In this document: one piece after another, positions 35,226 to 44,131 of the stretch
Layout: each line of letters begins with the position of its first letter
Position numbering within the stretch: the stretch's first letter is position 1
Origin: Shewanella insulae
GTDB lineage: Bacteria; Pseudomonadota; Gammaproteobacteria; Enterobacterales; Shewanellaceae
NCBI RefSeq assembly: GCF_009831655.1
Contig: NZ_WRPA01000004.1
Span: forward strand, 1-64,000
DNA: 64,000 bases
Direction of reading: 5' to 3'
The notes under the pieces: model-generated
Told to the model about the DNA's origin: nothing
Databases searched by the model: none
Seen by the model: only the letters and a program-made list of their open reading frames with translations
Position numbers and translations under genes: made by a program

Positions 35226-36188
35226 ATGAACAGACTCACGATGAAAACTAGCCAGCATCTGGTAACTAAGATGCCCTCAACTGAGATGTCTTCAACTAAG
35301 ACCCCCTCTGCTCTGGGCAAGCTGTATAGCGCCATCAAGGCTACTGCCTTACTGACCATGCTGAGCAGCGGCTCAGCCCTGGCCGCCGACAATCTTGGTG
35401 AGAATACAGCTTTAGTCGGCTCGGCATCGACCAGCGTAGTGCAGGATGAACAGACCCTGGCCCAAGGTTTTAGCCATGCCGGGCAGAGTATGACCGGCTC
35501 GCAGCAGGCGAGCGCCGAGCTGCTCAAACAGCTGGAGGTGAAACTTGCCCCGCGCAAGACACGTGAGCAGGTGATTGCCGAGCGCCAGGCGCTGACACTC
35601 AGCGCAGAGCAAGGCTCAGAGATTGGCACTAAGACGCTCAAATCCTCCGCTCAGCGTCTCGAGGCGGGGATCTACCATGAATTTGCTATCTATGAGGCCA
35701 GCAGCCGCTTATTCGAAGATGTCGATTATGATGGTTTCTATCGCACCTTCAGCGTGACCTTCGATGCCGATGTCCACAGTTATTACCTGGGTGAGCATGC
35801 CGATGTCTATGCCGATCTCTATTTGAGTCGTAATGGCGGCCCCTGGGAGCTGTATCACACCACAGATGTGTTCACCATAGTGGACGATGCCAGCGACGAT
35901 GATTTTGAGGTGCTCACTACCTTGCATACTGGCTATCCGACGGACCATTACGATGTGCTGATCGACCTGTATGAGGTGGGCTACAGTGATATCGTCGCCA
36001 CCATCAGCAGCGATGATCTGGATGATCTCTATGCCCTGCCGCTGGAGAGTGCCGATCGCGACCAATATGTGGTCGAAGAGGTGGTCACCGAAGTCGAGGT
36101 GAGTGGTGGAAGCCTCTCTGTGGGCTGGCTGTTCGGGCTACTGGGGTTGGGCTGGTTGAGCCTTATCAGACGCCGCCAGCAGGGTTAA
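35226..36188 (+). CDS. Choice-of-anchor H family protein with GlyGly-CTERM-like tail
   Basis: A 320-residue exported protein. After an N-terminal Thr/Ser-rich stretch, a signal segment (AIKATALLTMLSSGSALAA) is followed by a low-complexity region. An Asp/Tyr-rich beta domain (about 145-275, FDADVHSYYLGEHADVYADLYL) comes next. The C-terminus SGGSLSVGWLFGLLGLGWLSLIRRRQQ has the Gly motif, hydrophobic helix and basic end of a GlyGly-CTERM sorting signal, processed by rhombosortase after type II secretion. The family assignment is from this architecture. GGAG precedes the ATG at 35226. It is divergent from phoPQ and carries its box. Confidence 0.75.
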   Translation: MNRLTMKTSQHLVTKMPSTEMSSTKTPSALGKLYSAIKATALLTMLSSGSALAADNLGENTALVGSASTSVVQDEQTLAQGFSHAGQSMTGSQQASAELLKQLEVKLAPRKTREQVIAERQALTLSAEQGSEIGTKTLKSSAQRLEAGIYHEFAIYEASSRLFEDVDYDGFYRTFSVTFDADVHSYYLGEHADVYADLYLSRNGGPWELYHTTDVFTIVDDASDDDFEVLTTLHTGYPTDHYDVLIDLYEVGYSDIVATISSDDLDDLYALPLESADRDQYVVEEVVTEVEVSGGSLSVGWLFGLLGLGWLSLIRRRQQG

Positions 36189-36341
36189 CAAAGTTATCGA
36201 GATCTTCCTTCGTCGCAAGGTTAATTAACCATAAAAAAATTAAGGTTAAGTTGCCTTGCCATGAAGCATATTTCACAAAATTTTTCCCTCAAGGGGCGTA
36301 TATTAACAGCCACTGGGTAAACGTCTGAAATGGGGGAGACG

Positions 36342-37136
36342 ATGTCACACGAGGCGATTAATCAACAAGACGCTAACCACTTGGCGGCTAGTCAAGGGGC
36401 CGTCAGTCAAAGAGGCGTCAGTCAAGAGGTTAAGGTTTACAAGGTATGGGACAGGCCCACTCGGCTATTTCACTGGATAAACCTTGGTTTAGTCATGGTA
36501 CTGATCTTTATCGGCATGGTGATGTTATTTAAGGGTGATATCGGCATCAGTGGGCTGGAAGCCAAGATAGGCCTGAAGAAACTGCATGTCTGGGTCGGTT
36601 ACTTGTTTGCCATTAACCTGAGTATCAGGCTGATCTGGGGAGTTATCGGCAGTCATAGCGCCCGCCTGAGTCAGTTTCTCCCGGATCTCAAGGGGCTGTC
36701 TCGTTACAAGGCCAAGCTGGCCAAGGGTGGCTCGCCTCAGTATCTGCATCATAATCCCATGGGACGTCTGGCCATCTTTGCCATGATGCTATTGTTGGTG
36801 ACCATCATGTTGACCGGCCTGGTGCGCGCCGGAACCGATATCTACTACCCGCCATTTGGCGGTGCAGTCAGTGATTACATCGCCCAGCCCGGCGTCGAGG
36901 GTGCCAGCATCAAGCCCTATGATGATACCGGCGTCGATGGGAAGAAAGTGGCGATATTGAAACCCTATAAGTCGCTGGCTGGCAAGGTGCACCTGTATAG
37001 CGTCTATCTGTTGATCTTGATGATAGTGCTACATATTGCCGGGGTGATAGTGGCCGAAATCAAACATCAACCTGGCTTAGTGTCGGCGATGATATCGGGC
37101 AATAAGCCCCTTACCGGGCCCGCCGAGGATGAATAG
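36342..37136 (+). CDS. Cytochrome b561-type (Ni/Fe-hydrogenase b-like) membrane protein
   Basis: A 264-residue integral membrane protein with four main helices. KVWDRPTRLFHWINLGLVMVL, KKLHVWVGYLFAINLSIRLIWG and KVHLYSVYLLILMIVLHIAGVI supply the conserved His residues that ligate two b haems. It resembles the b-type cytochromes that transfer electrons between quinones and periplasmic partners such as c-type cytochromes. A periplasmic loop (YYPPFGGAVSDYIAQPGVEG) lies between helices 3 and 4. The first 30 residues are polar and unusual, with two GxVSQ copies. GGGGGAGA precedes the ATG at 36342. No partner cytochrome is adjacent. Confidence 0.82.
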   Translation: MSHEAINQQDANHLAASQGAVSQRGVSQEVKVYKVWDRPTRLFHWINLGLVMVLIFIGMVMLFKGDIGISGLEAKIGLKKLHVWVGYLFAINLSIRLIWGVIGSHSARLSQFLPDLKGLSRYKAKLAKGGSPQYLHHNPMGRLAIFAMMLLLVTIMLTGLVRAGTDIYYPPFGGAVSDYIAQPGVEGASIKPYDDTGVDGKKVAILKPYKSLAGKVHLYSVYLLILMIVLHIAGVIVAEIKHQPGLVSAMISGNKPLTGPAEDE

Positions 37137-37210
37137 CCTGTAAAGATTTGACCTATAGAGCAAGCCTGAATAGTCGGGCTACAGAATCTTTAGGCCTGGC
37201 AATTCCAGAG

Positions 37211-37238
37211 AAAATGCAGCCTTGGCTGCATTTTTTTG
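37211..37238 (+). terminator. Terminator after the cytochrome b gene
   Basis: AAAATGCAGCC-TT-GGCTGCATTTTTTT is a variant of the ACGCAGCC terminator family in this window. Confidence 0.88.
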
Positions 37239-37374
37239 GGTCTGATTTCTCCCGCATGGGTGCAGGGAGTCTTTGGTTTGAGCTTAATGAAAGTAACAAT
37301 TAAAGACTTAATTTTATGCGATTTTTACCTTAGTATGTTGGTCACTTGTAAATACTTTGTTTCTGGGGGAAAGC

Positions 37375-37905
37375 ATGAAGCGCGCATCTTTGTTGGCACT
37401 GTCTCTGGCAAGCCTAATCGCATCGGGATCTGCGATGGCGGCCGCCGACTTCGAGGGGTTTTATCTAGGAGGTTTGGCGGGGTATTCTCAGCTTGAGGCA
37501 GGAGAGTTTGACGAGTCGGCCGTCAGTTATGGCCTCTATGGTGGTTACTATTTCAGTAAGAATTTCGCCGTCGAGAGTACCTATGTTCGCACCGACAACT
37601 TTGTTGACGTAGGGGATGTGAAGGCCAATCAATTGTCTGTCGCGGCCAAGTTTCACCATTATTTTAATGACACATACTCTATGTTTATCAAGGCGGGCTT
37701 GGCGGCTACCAAGATTGAGGCCGACCTAGACTATGACGGCAACGGCTGGTTGTGGGGCACGGGCTTTAATATGGCGCTCGATAACGGTATCAATGTGCGT
37801 ATCGCCTATGAGATGCTATACACAGACCTAGATGCCACAGGGCTCGAGCAGGAGATAGAAAGCGACTGGGGCAATGTCTACCTCGGGGTTCATTATCAGT
37901 TTTAA
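37375..37905 (+). CDS. Outer-membrane beta-barrel protein (OmpA/OMP_b-brl-like)
   Basis: A 176-residue protein with a signal peptide ending at AMAA. An eight-stranded barrel begins FEGFYLGGLAGYSQL and ends GNVYLGVHYQF with C-terminal Phe, matching the OMP_b-brl (small OmpA/OmpW-like) group. The function is unknown; it is probably structural or a small porin. The ATG at 37375 has GGGGGA upstream. It is a single gene between two terminators. Confidence 0.82.
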   Translation: MKRASLLALSLASLIASGSAMAAADFEGFYLGGLAGYSQLEAGEFDESAVSYGLYGGYYFSKNFAVESTYVRTDNFVDVGDVKANQLSVAAKFHHYFNDTYSMFIKAGLAATKIEADLDYDGNGWLWGTGFNMALDNGINVRIAYEMLYTDLDATGLEQEIESDWGNVYLGVHYQF

Positions 37906-37928
37906 AAGACCCGTCTGATTAGCTCAAT

Positions 37929-37956
37929 AAAAACGCAGCCATGGCTGCGTTTTTTT
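37929..37956. terminator. Shared terminator, OMP gene / sulfotransferase
   Basis: AAAAACGCAGCC-AT-GGCTGCGTTTTTTT lies between two convergent genes and probably works in both directions. Confidence 0.9.
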
Positions 37957-37973
37957 GTGGGTGAAGGCTTGGG

Positions 37974-38813
37974 TTATTTACCCGGCAGGTATTTGAACCT
38001 CGCCATCTGCTCGCCATGATGCTCGATAATTTTCGCCACCTGTTCGTCGCTCAGTACCTGACGCCACTGATTCTTGCTGCCTTGGCGGAAGAAAGACTTG
38101 GCATTCTCATGTTTCTCAACAAAGCCGCGTTTGGTTTCCTGAGCCTTAAGCTGAGCGAAGGAGGAGTGCTTGATGGCGTTCTTGAGTCGGTTGGGGTCTT
38201 TCTTCAGGCCGAGAAAAGATTCTATTTTACGAAACACCTTCTTGGGATTATCTAAGATATCTTCGTAGCGCAGGATCAACTTGGCTTCTTCTGGGTCTTG
38301 GGTCCAACTGGCGACATGCATAGACCAGGAGGTGATCACCTGGGGCACGTTATCGGACTCGTTGGGGGTACCTGTCATATCTTCGGCCATGTAGGAGATA
38401 GTTTCATCTATGCTGTAACCGAAATAGTTGGCCATAGAGACGGTGACATCTAAGGGATTTCGTACTATGTAGATGGAGCCCGAGGTCACCGAGGAGTTAT
38501 GCAGTGGATACTCTTTATAGGTGCCCAAGTAATTGTGGGTCTTTACGAAGGTGGTGCCGTGAGCCTGCATGGCGATATCGGCCTGTACTACAGGTCTGAG
38601 GGCGCAGATCTCCTCAAGGCTGAGATCTGTCGTCTTACGACCATCTTGCAGGTGCGCTTGAAAGCGGTGCGCTGCCGACTCGGCGGTCGAGATCTTGTGC
38701 ATCGTGTTGATGTCGATCCCCTGCTCGGCGTTCTGGATATAGTTTTCAAGGAAGGCGCGAACCCAGGTGTTGCCCGATTTGGGATAGGAGGCGACCCAAA
38801 GAATATTCCCCAT
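37974..38813 (-). CDS. Sulfotransferase (PAPS-dependent)
   Basis: A 279-residue cytosolic-type sulfotransferase. The 5'-phosphosulfate loop is WVASYPKSGNTWVRAFLENY (residues about 7-26). The 3'-phosphate motif YIVRNPLDVTVSMANYFG follows, with a C-terminal PAPS-binding RQGSKNQWRQVLS. It transfers sulfate from PAPS to an unidentified acceptor (polysaccharide, lipid or small molecule). The ATG at 38813 has AAGGAC upstream. It is isolated, with no glycan cluster next to it, which is uncommon for Shewanella sulfotransferases. Confidence 0.88.
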   Translation of the reverse strand: MGNILWVASYPKSGNTWVRAFLENYIQNAEQGIDINTMHKISTAESAAHRFQAHLQDGRKTTDLSLEEICALRPVVQADIAMQAHGTTFVKTHNYLGTYKEYPLHNSSVTSGSIYIVRNPLDVTVSMANYFGYSIDETISYMAEDMTGTPNESDNVPQVITSWSMHVASWTQDPEEAKLILRYEDILDNPKKVFRKIESFLGLKKDPNRLKNAIKHSSFAQLKAQETKRGFVEKHENAKSFFRQGSKNQWRQVLSDEQVAKIIEHHGEQMARFKYLPGK

Positions 38814-39217
38814 CAAAAAGTCCTTTCATTATTCTTGTGACTAGTTGGACGTATATGTGTCCGGGTACAGGCATATGAAACTACCGATTTGCAGGACAAA
38901 TGGCAAGGTGAAGGCGGCTCTCTCGTTAAGCATCTGGTGTTGATTGAAAAACAGTCATCTTGAGTGTCTTGTAGTTCGAGACGAGAGTACCGTAGTCAGT
39001 CATGGCTACATTTTTTATGGCCAGCTCCTGTGCATGGCGGCATAAATATTGTGTATATCCAGCCTATGGGTGAATTTACATTGTAAAAAAGTTAGATAAA
39101 TTTCTTTTAAAACAAATACAAAGTTTCTACATAGGTATCATCTGTGATCTGCCTCATTGTAACGTTAGTGATAATCGTTATCATTTGCGCCTAATTCTTA
39201 TGGGGGATCTTTATCAG
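38814..39217. other. Divergent control region, sulfotransferase / siderophore receptor
   Basis: 404 bases that become AT-rich towards 39110 and hold the Fur box at 39167. No other clear element or gene. Confidence 0.6.
39167..39186. promoter_or_regulatory. Fur box before the siderophore receptor
   Basis: TAGTGATAATCGTTATCATT contains TGATAAT-C-GTTATCA, a near-perfect 7-1-7 Fur palindrome, 32 bases before the ATG at 39218. Iron repression is expected. Confidence 0.85.
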
Positions 39218-41656
39218 ATGAAACAGATGCGCTTATCAGCAGTCGCGCTAGGGTGTGCCGTGTCCTTGTCGGTTGCGGCGGAACAAAATTATTCCAGTAT
39301 TGAACAACCAGCCTCGGCAGACGTCGAACGAATCACAGTATATGGTCGGCAAAACAGAGTCGTGATGAATTCCGGCCTGGCGACTAAATCAGACATGTCC
39401 TTGATGGAAACGCCAGCGGCGGTGGTGATAGTCGATGAGGAGTTGATCAATACACAGGGGGCGACCGAGTTACAAGAGCTGCTACGCAACATCAGTGGTG
39501 TGACTCAGGCCGGGAATAACTATGGTATCGGCGACAACATAGTGATTCGTGGCTTGGGCGCTAACTATACCTATGACGGCATGTATGGTGGGGCCGGATT
39601 GGGTAACAGCTTCAACCCGACGCGTTCATTGACTAATGTCGAATCTGTTGAGGTGCTAAAAGGCCCTGCTACCGGCCTCTACGGCATGGGAAGTGCCGGT
39701 GGTGTGATTAATCTGATCGAGAAGAAGCCGACATTCAATGATAAGCATGAGGTGACTGCCGAGCTAGGCCAATGGGATAGCTATTCCCTGGGCATCGACA
39801 GCACGGCGGCGATCAATGACCAAGTGGCTTACCGTTTGGTGGCAAAGCATGCTCGGAGTGATGGGTATCGAGAGATAGGTACTGACAGAGACGAGGCTTA
39901 TGGCTCTTTGAAATTCTTGCTTAGCGACGATCAGGATCTCATGCTCAGTGCGGCCTATATCAAAGATGCAATTGCGGTGGACTCTATCGGTCATCCTATC
40001 CGTATTTACAATGCCGCATCGGTAGGCGGTAAGTCGGCGGGAGAGGTGAGTTGGCAGGATCTGGTCAATGATGCATCGAGTGCCGGCCTACAGTTAAGCG
40101 ATGAACAGCGCCAACAGCTGGCGGAGTCGCTATCGGCTTCAGATGGATTGACGCCCTATGCCTTCGGTGAGGCGGGGATCATTTCGCCGATGGCGAAAGA
40201 CAATGAGGGTGAGGAGTTAAGGTTTAAGCTGACCCACAATATCTTTCTCGCCGACAATCTTTTCCTTAATCAGCAGTTACAGTATCGCGACTATCAGTCG
40301 GGGTTTGCCCGCCAGACAGGTGCCTACAACTATGTCTATTGGAACCGTAAAGGCGTGATCAACAGCGACCCCAGAGCCCCGTTAGTGGTTGATGATCGTC
40401 TCTATCCGTTTGCCGCCCGTCGTCAAGAATATCGTCAGGTTCAGGCCGACGAGACCTCATGGCAGTATTTTGCCGATCTGCGTTATGACTTTAGCTTTGC
40501 AGGAATAGATAACGAGCTGTTAGTTAACGCCAACTTCGAAGATCGCAATATTCGCTTCAAGCAATACTCCATCTATGATGCGGATAAGCTGATCAAGAAT
40601 AAGGCCGGAGAGGTGATCTATCAGGGACAATTGCCTTATATTTTCGATATTCGCTCACCAAACTGGGCTGAGGGACAGTTTGAAGATTATGATCCCCTGA
40701 TGACCAGTAACTACAACAAGAAGGTGCAGGCATGGGGTGTTGGCCTACAACATGTGGGTTACTTTGATTTTGGCATCACCACGCGTGTCGGAATCGCCTT
40801 CAATGATATTACTCAGCGCTACCAGCATTATGGTGTCGATGCTCGCTATAGCACCAGTCGGGCGCAGCCTTCGCCGGAAGCCGATACTTCCGATGATGGT
40901 GTGACCTATAACCTGGGCGTTACCTATATGCCTAATGATGATTGGTCATTCTTTATCAATCATGCCAAGGGACGCACCGCGTATAGCATTCTGGGCAGCC
41001 TCAAGGGTGATGGTGCGGATCGAGAAGATTCAGAGTCGATCAGCAACGATTTCGGCGTACGCTTCAAGGCTTTCGACGACCAGCTGCTGGCCTCGCTCGT
41101 GGTGTTTGAAAGTTCACGAACGAACTTGCAATACAATAACAAAGACTATGAGGCGGGCGTATCGGGTCCGGAAGTGGCTCAGTATTACTATGACGGCAGT
41201 GAAGAGACGAAAGGGGTTGAGCTGGATCTGAATGCTCACCTTGGCGAGCGTTGGTCGATCAATGTCAATGGTGTCTATCAAGATGCCAGAGACAAGCAAG
41301 ATCCGAACAAGAGCAGCTTCGATACGCGTCAGAAGGGGGTCCCCTATGTGACCGCCAGCACCTGGGTGACCTATGATGCCGACTGGTTTAAGCTGCCGAG
41401 CCCGCTCAGTGTCAGCCTGGGTGCCAAATATGTCGATGAGCGCAGTACTCATTCATCTTCCTTTGGGATCCCCGACGGTTATGTGCCGAGTTATACCGTG
41501 ATGGATGCCGCCATCAGTTATCAAGCTGACAACTGGCGAGTGCAGTTGAATCTGAATAATCTGCTCGATGAAGCCTACTATGAGAAAGCCATGTTCTTAG
41601 GTGGCATGCCGGGTGCCGAGCGCAACGCTAAGCTGAGCCTAAGCTATCGCTTATAA
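39218..41656 (+). CDS. TonB-dependent siderophore receptor
   Basis: An 812-residue outer-membrane iron-siderophore transporter. A signal peptide (ALGCAVSLSVAA) is followed by a TonB-box-like ERITVYGRQ. The plug (about 55-180) carries IRGLGANYTYDGMYGG and EVLKGPATGLYGMGSAGGVINLIEKKP, the siderophore-receptor form. A 22-strand barrel ends LSLSYRL. The ATG at 39218 starts the signal peptide, with GGGGGA upstream; an in-frame start 11 codons earlier is less likely. The Fur box confirms iron regulation. The ligand is unknown, and no siderophore synthesis genes are adjacent. Confidence 0.93.
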   Translation: MKQMRLSAVALGCAVSLSVAAEQNYSSIEQPASADVERITVYGRQNRVVMNSGLATKSDMSLMETPAAVVIVDEELINTQGATELQELLRNISGVTQAGNNYGIGDNIVIRGLGANYTYDGMYGGAGLGNSFNPTRSLTNVESVEVLKGPATGLYGMGSAGGVINLIEKKPTFNDKHEVTAELGQWDSYSLGIDSTAAINDQVAYRLVAKHARSDGYREIGTDRDEAYGSLKFLLSDDQDLMLSAAYIKDAIAVDSIGHPIRIYNAASVGGKSAGEVSWQDLVNDASSAGLQLSDEQRQQLAESLSASDGLTPYAFGEAGIISPMAKDNEGEELRFKLTHNIFLADNLFLNQQLQYRDYQSGFARQTGAYNYVYWNRKGVINSDPRAPLVVDDRLYPFAARRQEYRQVQADETSWQYFADLRYDFSFAGIDNELLVNANFEDRNIRFKQYSIYDADKLIKNKAGEVIYQGQLPYIFDIRSPNWAEGQFEDYDPLMTSNYNKKVQAWGVGLQHVGYFDFGITTRVGIAFNDITQRYQHYGVDARYSTSRAQPSPEADTSDDGVTYNLGVTYMPNDDWSFFINHAKGRTAYSILGSLKGDGADREDSESISNDFGVRFKAFDDQLLASLVVFESSRTNLQYNNKDYEAGVSGPEVAQYYYDGSEETKGVELDLNAHLGERWSINVNGVYQDARDKQDPNKSSFDTRQKGVPYVTASTWVTYDADWFKLPSPLSVSLGAKYVDERSTHSSSFGIPDGYVPSYTVMDAAISYQADNWRVQLNLNNLLDEAYYEKAMFLGGMPGAERNAKLSLSYRL

Positions 41657-41686
41657 CTCGCTCTATTGCCATTAACGATAGGTAAC

Positions 41687-41717
41687 AAAAAAACGCAGCC
41701 ATAGGGCTGCGTTTTTT
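41687..41717. terminator. Terminator after the siderophore receptor
   Basis: AAAAAAACGCAGCC-ATA-GGGCTGCGTTTTTTAT, same family, probably shared with the convergent binding-protein gene. Confidence 0.9.
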
Positions 41718-41786
41718 ATGCATTTAACGGAGGATATCCGCGATCCGACAGGCAGGTAGGTAGGCGCACAGGATCAGATAAAAATG

Positions 41787-42593
41787 CTAAGGCAGGTTCG
41801 GCGTATCGAAGCCATAGTCAGCTAGGATACTTTGCCCTTGGGGAGAGAGAATGAACAGAGCTAACTCGGCCGCATTGGCCTGGGCACCATGGATAAGGGT
41901 TAAGCCGTAGTTAGCGCCGACGCTCAGGTTTTCTGGCAGCTGCACTATCTTGAGGGGATTAACCTCTTTCTGTGCCAGCACGGCGTTGGTGCAGTAGGTG
42001 AGGAAGATATCCGCTCGCTTGTTCTCCATCACCCAGCCATAGGGGTTACGGCCTTTTGGTGGCTTGGCGCTGTGGGGGCCGCCGGTTAGTTGGAGAGCCT
42101 TGGTTTCTAGCTGCTGCTGAGCACCGGGAGAGAGGCTCTCGGCGCGCTCGAATACCTTAAAGGCGTAATCTCCGGCGGGATCCGCCTTAGGGGTCGAGGT
42201 GCCAAGACGTATCTTGCTGTTTAGCATCTGACTGAGCAAGGTGTCGCTTGTCAGAGCGACTTCGGGTTGCGCCAGGGCACAGAGTTTGTTGCGGGCAAAC
42301 ATCACCACATCGCCGCTGCGTGATGCCTGATTTAAGGTGGTGGGATGTTTCATGTTGGCCGAGGCAAAGAGGTCCACCTTCTCACCCGACTCGATACGCG
42401 CTCGAAGTAGCCCTGAGGGAGCAAACTGAGGTGCCACTTGGCTATCGTTCTTCGCCTGGTAGGCGTCAATTACCTCTGTCATGGCGGCCTTGAGGCTGCC
42501 GGCGGCGCGAAATTCGATGGGCGCCTCAACGGCTATCACCTGTGTGCTCAAGCCAGCAACGAGAAGTGTGCCCAGAAACCACTGATATTTCAT
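41787..42593 (-). CDS. ModA-like periplasmic substrate-binding protein
   Basis: A 268-residue periplasmic binding protein of the molybdate/tungstate type (COG0725). The signal peptide ends near VIA. The mature N-terminus IEFRAAGSLKAAMTEVIDAY...VAPQFAPSGLLRARIESGEKVDLFASANMKHP has the conserved Ser-containing oxyanion-binding loops. Two Cys (NKLCALA, LTYCTNA) are present. No modB or modC permease is adjacent, so the partner transporter is elsewhere or it acts alone. The ATG at 42593 is the signal-peptide start; the open frame extends 29 codons further. Confidence 0.75.
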   Translation of the reverse strand: MKYQWFLGTLLVAGLSTQVIAVEAPIEFRAAGSLKAAMTEVIDAYQAKNDSQVAPQFAPSGLLRARIESGEKVDLFASANMKHPTTLNQASRSGDVVMFARNKLCALAQPEVALTSDTLLSQMLNSKIRLGTSTPKADPAGDYAFKVFERAESLSPGAQQQLETKALQLTGGPHSAKPPKGRNPYGWVMENKRADIFLTYCTNAVLAQKEVNPLKIVQLPENLSVGANYGLTLIHGAQANAAELALFILSPQGQSILADYGFDTPNLP

Positions 42594-43010
42594 GATGTAA
42601 AATCCCTGTTTGTCATAGATGGCCCTATCAAACCCGAGTTTATGCCTCCGGGCAATAGTGGGATCAGGCCGGGGAGTCAAGTTGCAACAGGGATCGCTGA
42701 ATTAGGTATTCTACGAGACAAAATGTCGCGACACTTAGCTGCTATGAAATGGTTTTTAAGGGCAAGCCATGTGCCAGGCCGACGGTGCAATCTTCCTGAT
42801 TGAGCGTCACCATCTCAGGGCCTTATTCGCCGGTAACCGTTCGCGTTGCTATCAATTTGCCAATCACCTCTCACTATTGCAGATCCAGATTGCTTTGTCT
42901 GGCTGCATAGCTATATTAGGCGCGGCCTCAAGGGGCTTTGTTTATTTTCTTTTTATTCAATTGGTTACATTTGTTTTCACACTTTGTGTGAGCGTTAATA
43001 GAGAGTGGGT

Positions 43011-43598
43011 ATGTTTACATCTTCGACAAGAAAGACACTTATGGCCTTTATTGGGGTAACACTCGTTACGGGTTGCGCTACCGGTAATACGCCCGAGGCC
43101 AAGAAGGCGAATGCGCATCAGGAGACGCAGCAGGCCTTAGCGAGTATCTATGGGCAGCATCCCGGTGCTAAGACTGCCGTGGCCAACTCAGTTGCACATG
43201 TGGTTTGTACCGGCAGTAACAGTTATCTGTTCGCCTTGTCGAACGGGGGTGGGATCTGTGTGCTCAGCGAAGGTGGTAAGAAAAGCTACTATCGCTTCGC
43301 GACAGGTGGCGTAGGAGCAGGTATAGGCTGGAAACAGGTCGCCTTTGTGCAGGCCTTCATGAAGCGCGATGCGCTGAAGAGATTCAAGGATTCAGGTTAT
43401 GAGGGCCAGGCCCAGGCGGAAGCCAGTGCCAAATATGAGGAGAATGGCGATCAGCTGTCGGCTAATCAATCGATGGATCTCGATGGGGTGAAAACCTACC
43501 AGGTCAATCTGTTGGGGGCCGCGGCGCAGGCAACGGTACAAGGCTATAAGTACTGGCCAACCGATTTTACCGAAGACTTTATGCAGAACAGAGGCTAG
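43011..43598 (+). CDS. Putative lipoprotein, weakly SYLF-like
   Basis: A 195-residue protein with a lipobox (GVTLVTGC, Cys about 23). It contains VCTGSNSYLFALSNGGGICVLSEGGKKSYYRFATGGVGAGIGW, whose glycine pattern is like the YSC84/SYLF lipid-binding domain. A helical middle (ALKRFKDSGYEGQAQAEASAKYEENGDQL) and a short C-terminal beta part follow. The assignment is tentative. The ATG at 43011 is preferred over GTG at 43005. It is a single gene. Confidence 0.6.
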   Translation: MFTSSTRKTLMAFIGVTLVTGCATGNTPEAKKANAHQETQQALASIYGQHPGAKTAVANSVAHVVCTGSNSYLFALSNGGGICVLSEGGKKSYYRFATGGVGAGIGWKQVAFVQAFMKRDALKRFKDSGYEGQAQAEASAKYEENGDQLSANQSMDLDGVKTYQVNLLGAAAQATVQGYKYWPTDFTEDFMQNRG

Positions 43599-43669
43599 CC
43601 CTTATCCCGTCGGCACAATCACCAGAGTCTCGGCGGTTGATGTCGACGGTTTTGCCCTCTAGTGAAGGC

Positions 43670-43807
43670 CTAGTTTTGGTAGATAAGCAGACCAATCAGT
43701 TGGCCGAAGAAAAATGCGCAGAGGCACAAGAGTCCCAGTAACGCTAGGGCTAGCAGAGGTTTAATGAGTTCTGGTGTGGCATTCCATGCCTTGAGCAGTG
43801 AAGTCAT
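43670..43807 (-). CDS. Small single-pass membrane protein (45 residues)
   Basis: The frame from an ATG at 43807 has AAGGGA five bases upstream, which is ideal spacing. The 45-residue product has a polar N-terminus (MTSLLKAWNATPELIKP) and one long hydrophobic helix, LLALALLGLLCLCAFFFGQL, then a short tail. Codon use looks ordinary. No family is recognised. It stands alone between a convergent lipoprotein gene and a 324-base gap. Confidence 0.6.
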   Translation of the reverse strand: MTSLLKAWNATPELIKPLLALALLGLLCLCAFFFGQLIGLLIYQN

Positions 43808-44131
43808 ACTCGTCCCTTAGTTTGCAGAGTACGGTCCGGCTTGCTGTGGGTCTGCCCCATGCAAGTGTCGCCAGCCGAGTTTAAGCCTGGGCATAGGATA
43901 GCCAAAGATTGTGACACAATAAAGTCATGTGGGGCGTCTTTGGTCAGAGGTTTGACCTTGTCATTGACTGGAGAGGGCGACGAATAAGTTCTGCCTTTTT
44001 CCTTATTCCTTATTCCTTATTCCTTAGCCTCTTGCCTTTTGTCTTCGCGTCATCGTCTAGGCATAGGCTAGGTGATATGACTATGACTCGCGCAGGTGGT
44101 TAACTTCTTCCCATCTCTCACAATCGGTTCG
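43808..44131. other. Intergenic region with a 7-bp tandem repeat
   Basis: 324 bases. It contains the promoter of the 45-residue gene and the CCTTATT repeat at 44001. I see no further gene. Confidence 0.5.
44001..44026. repeat. CCTTATT microsatellite, about 3.7 copies
   Basis: Three perfect CCTTATT units plus CCTTA. It is non-coding and could vary in copy number. Confidence 0.8.
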
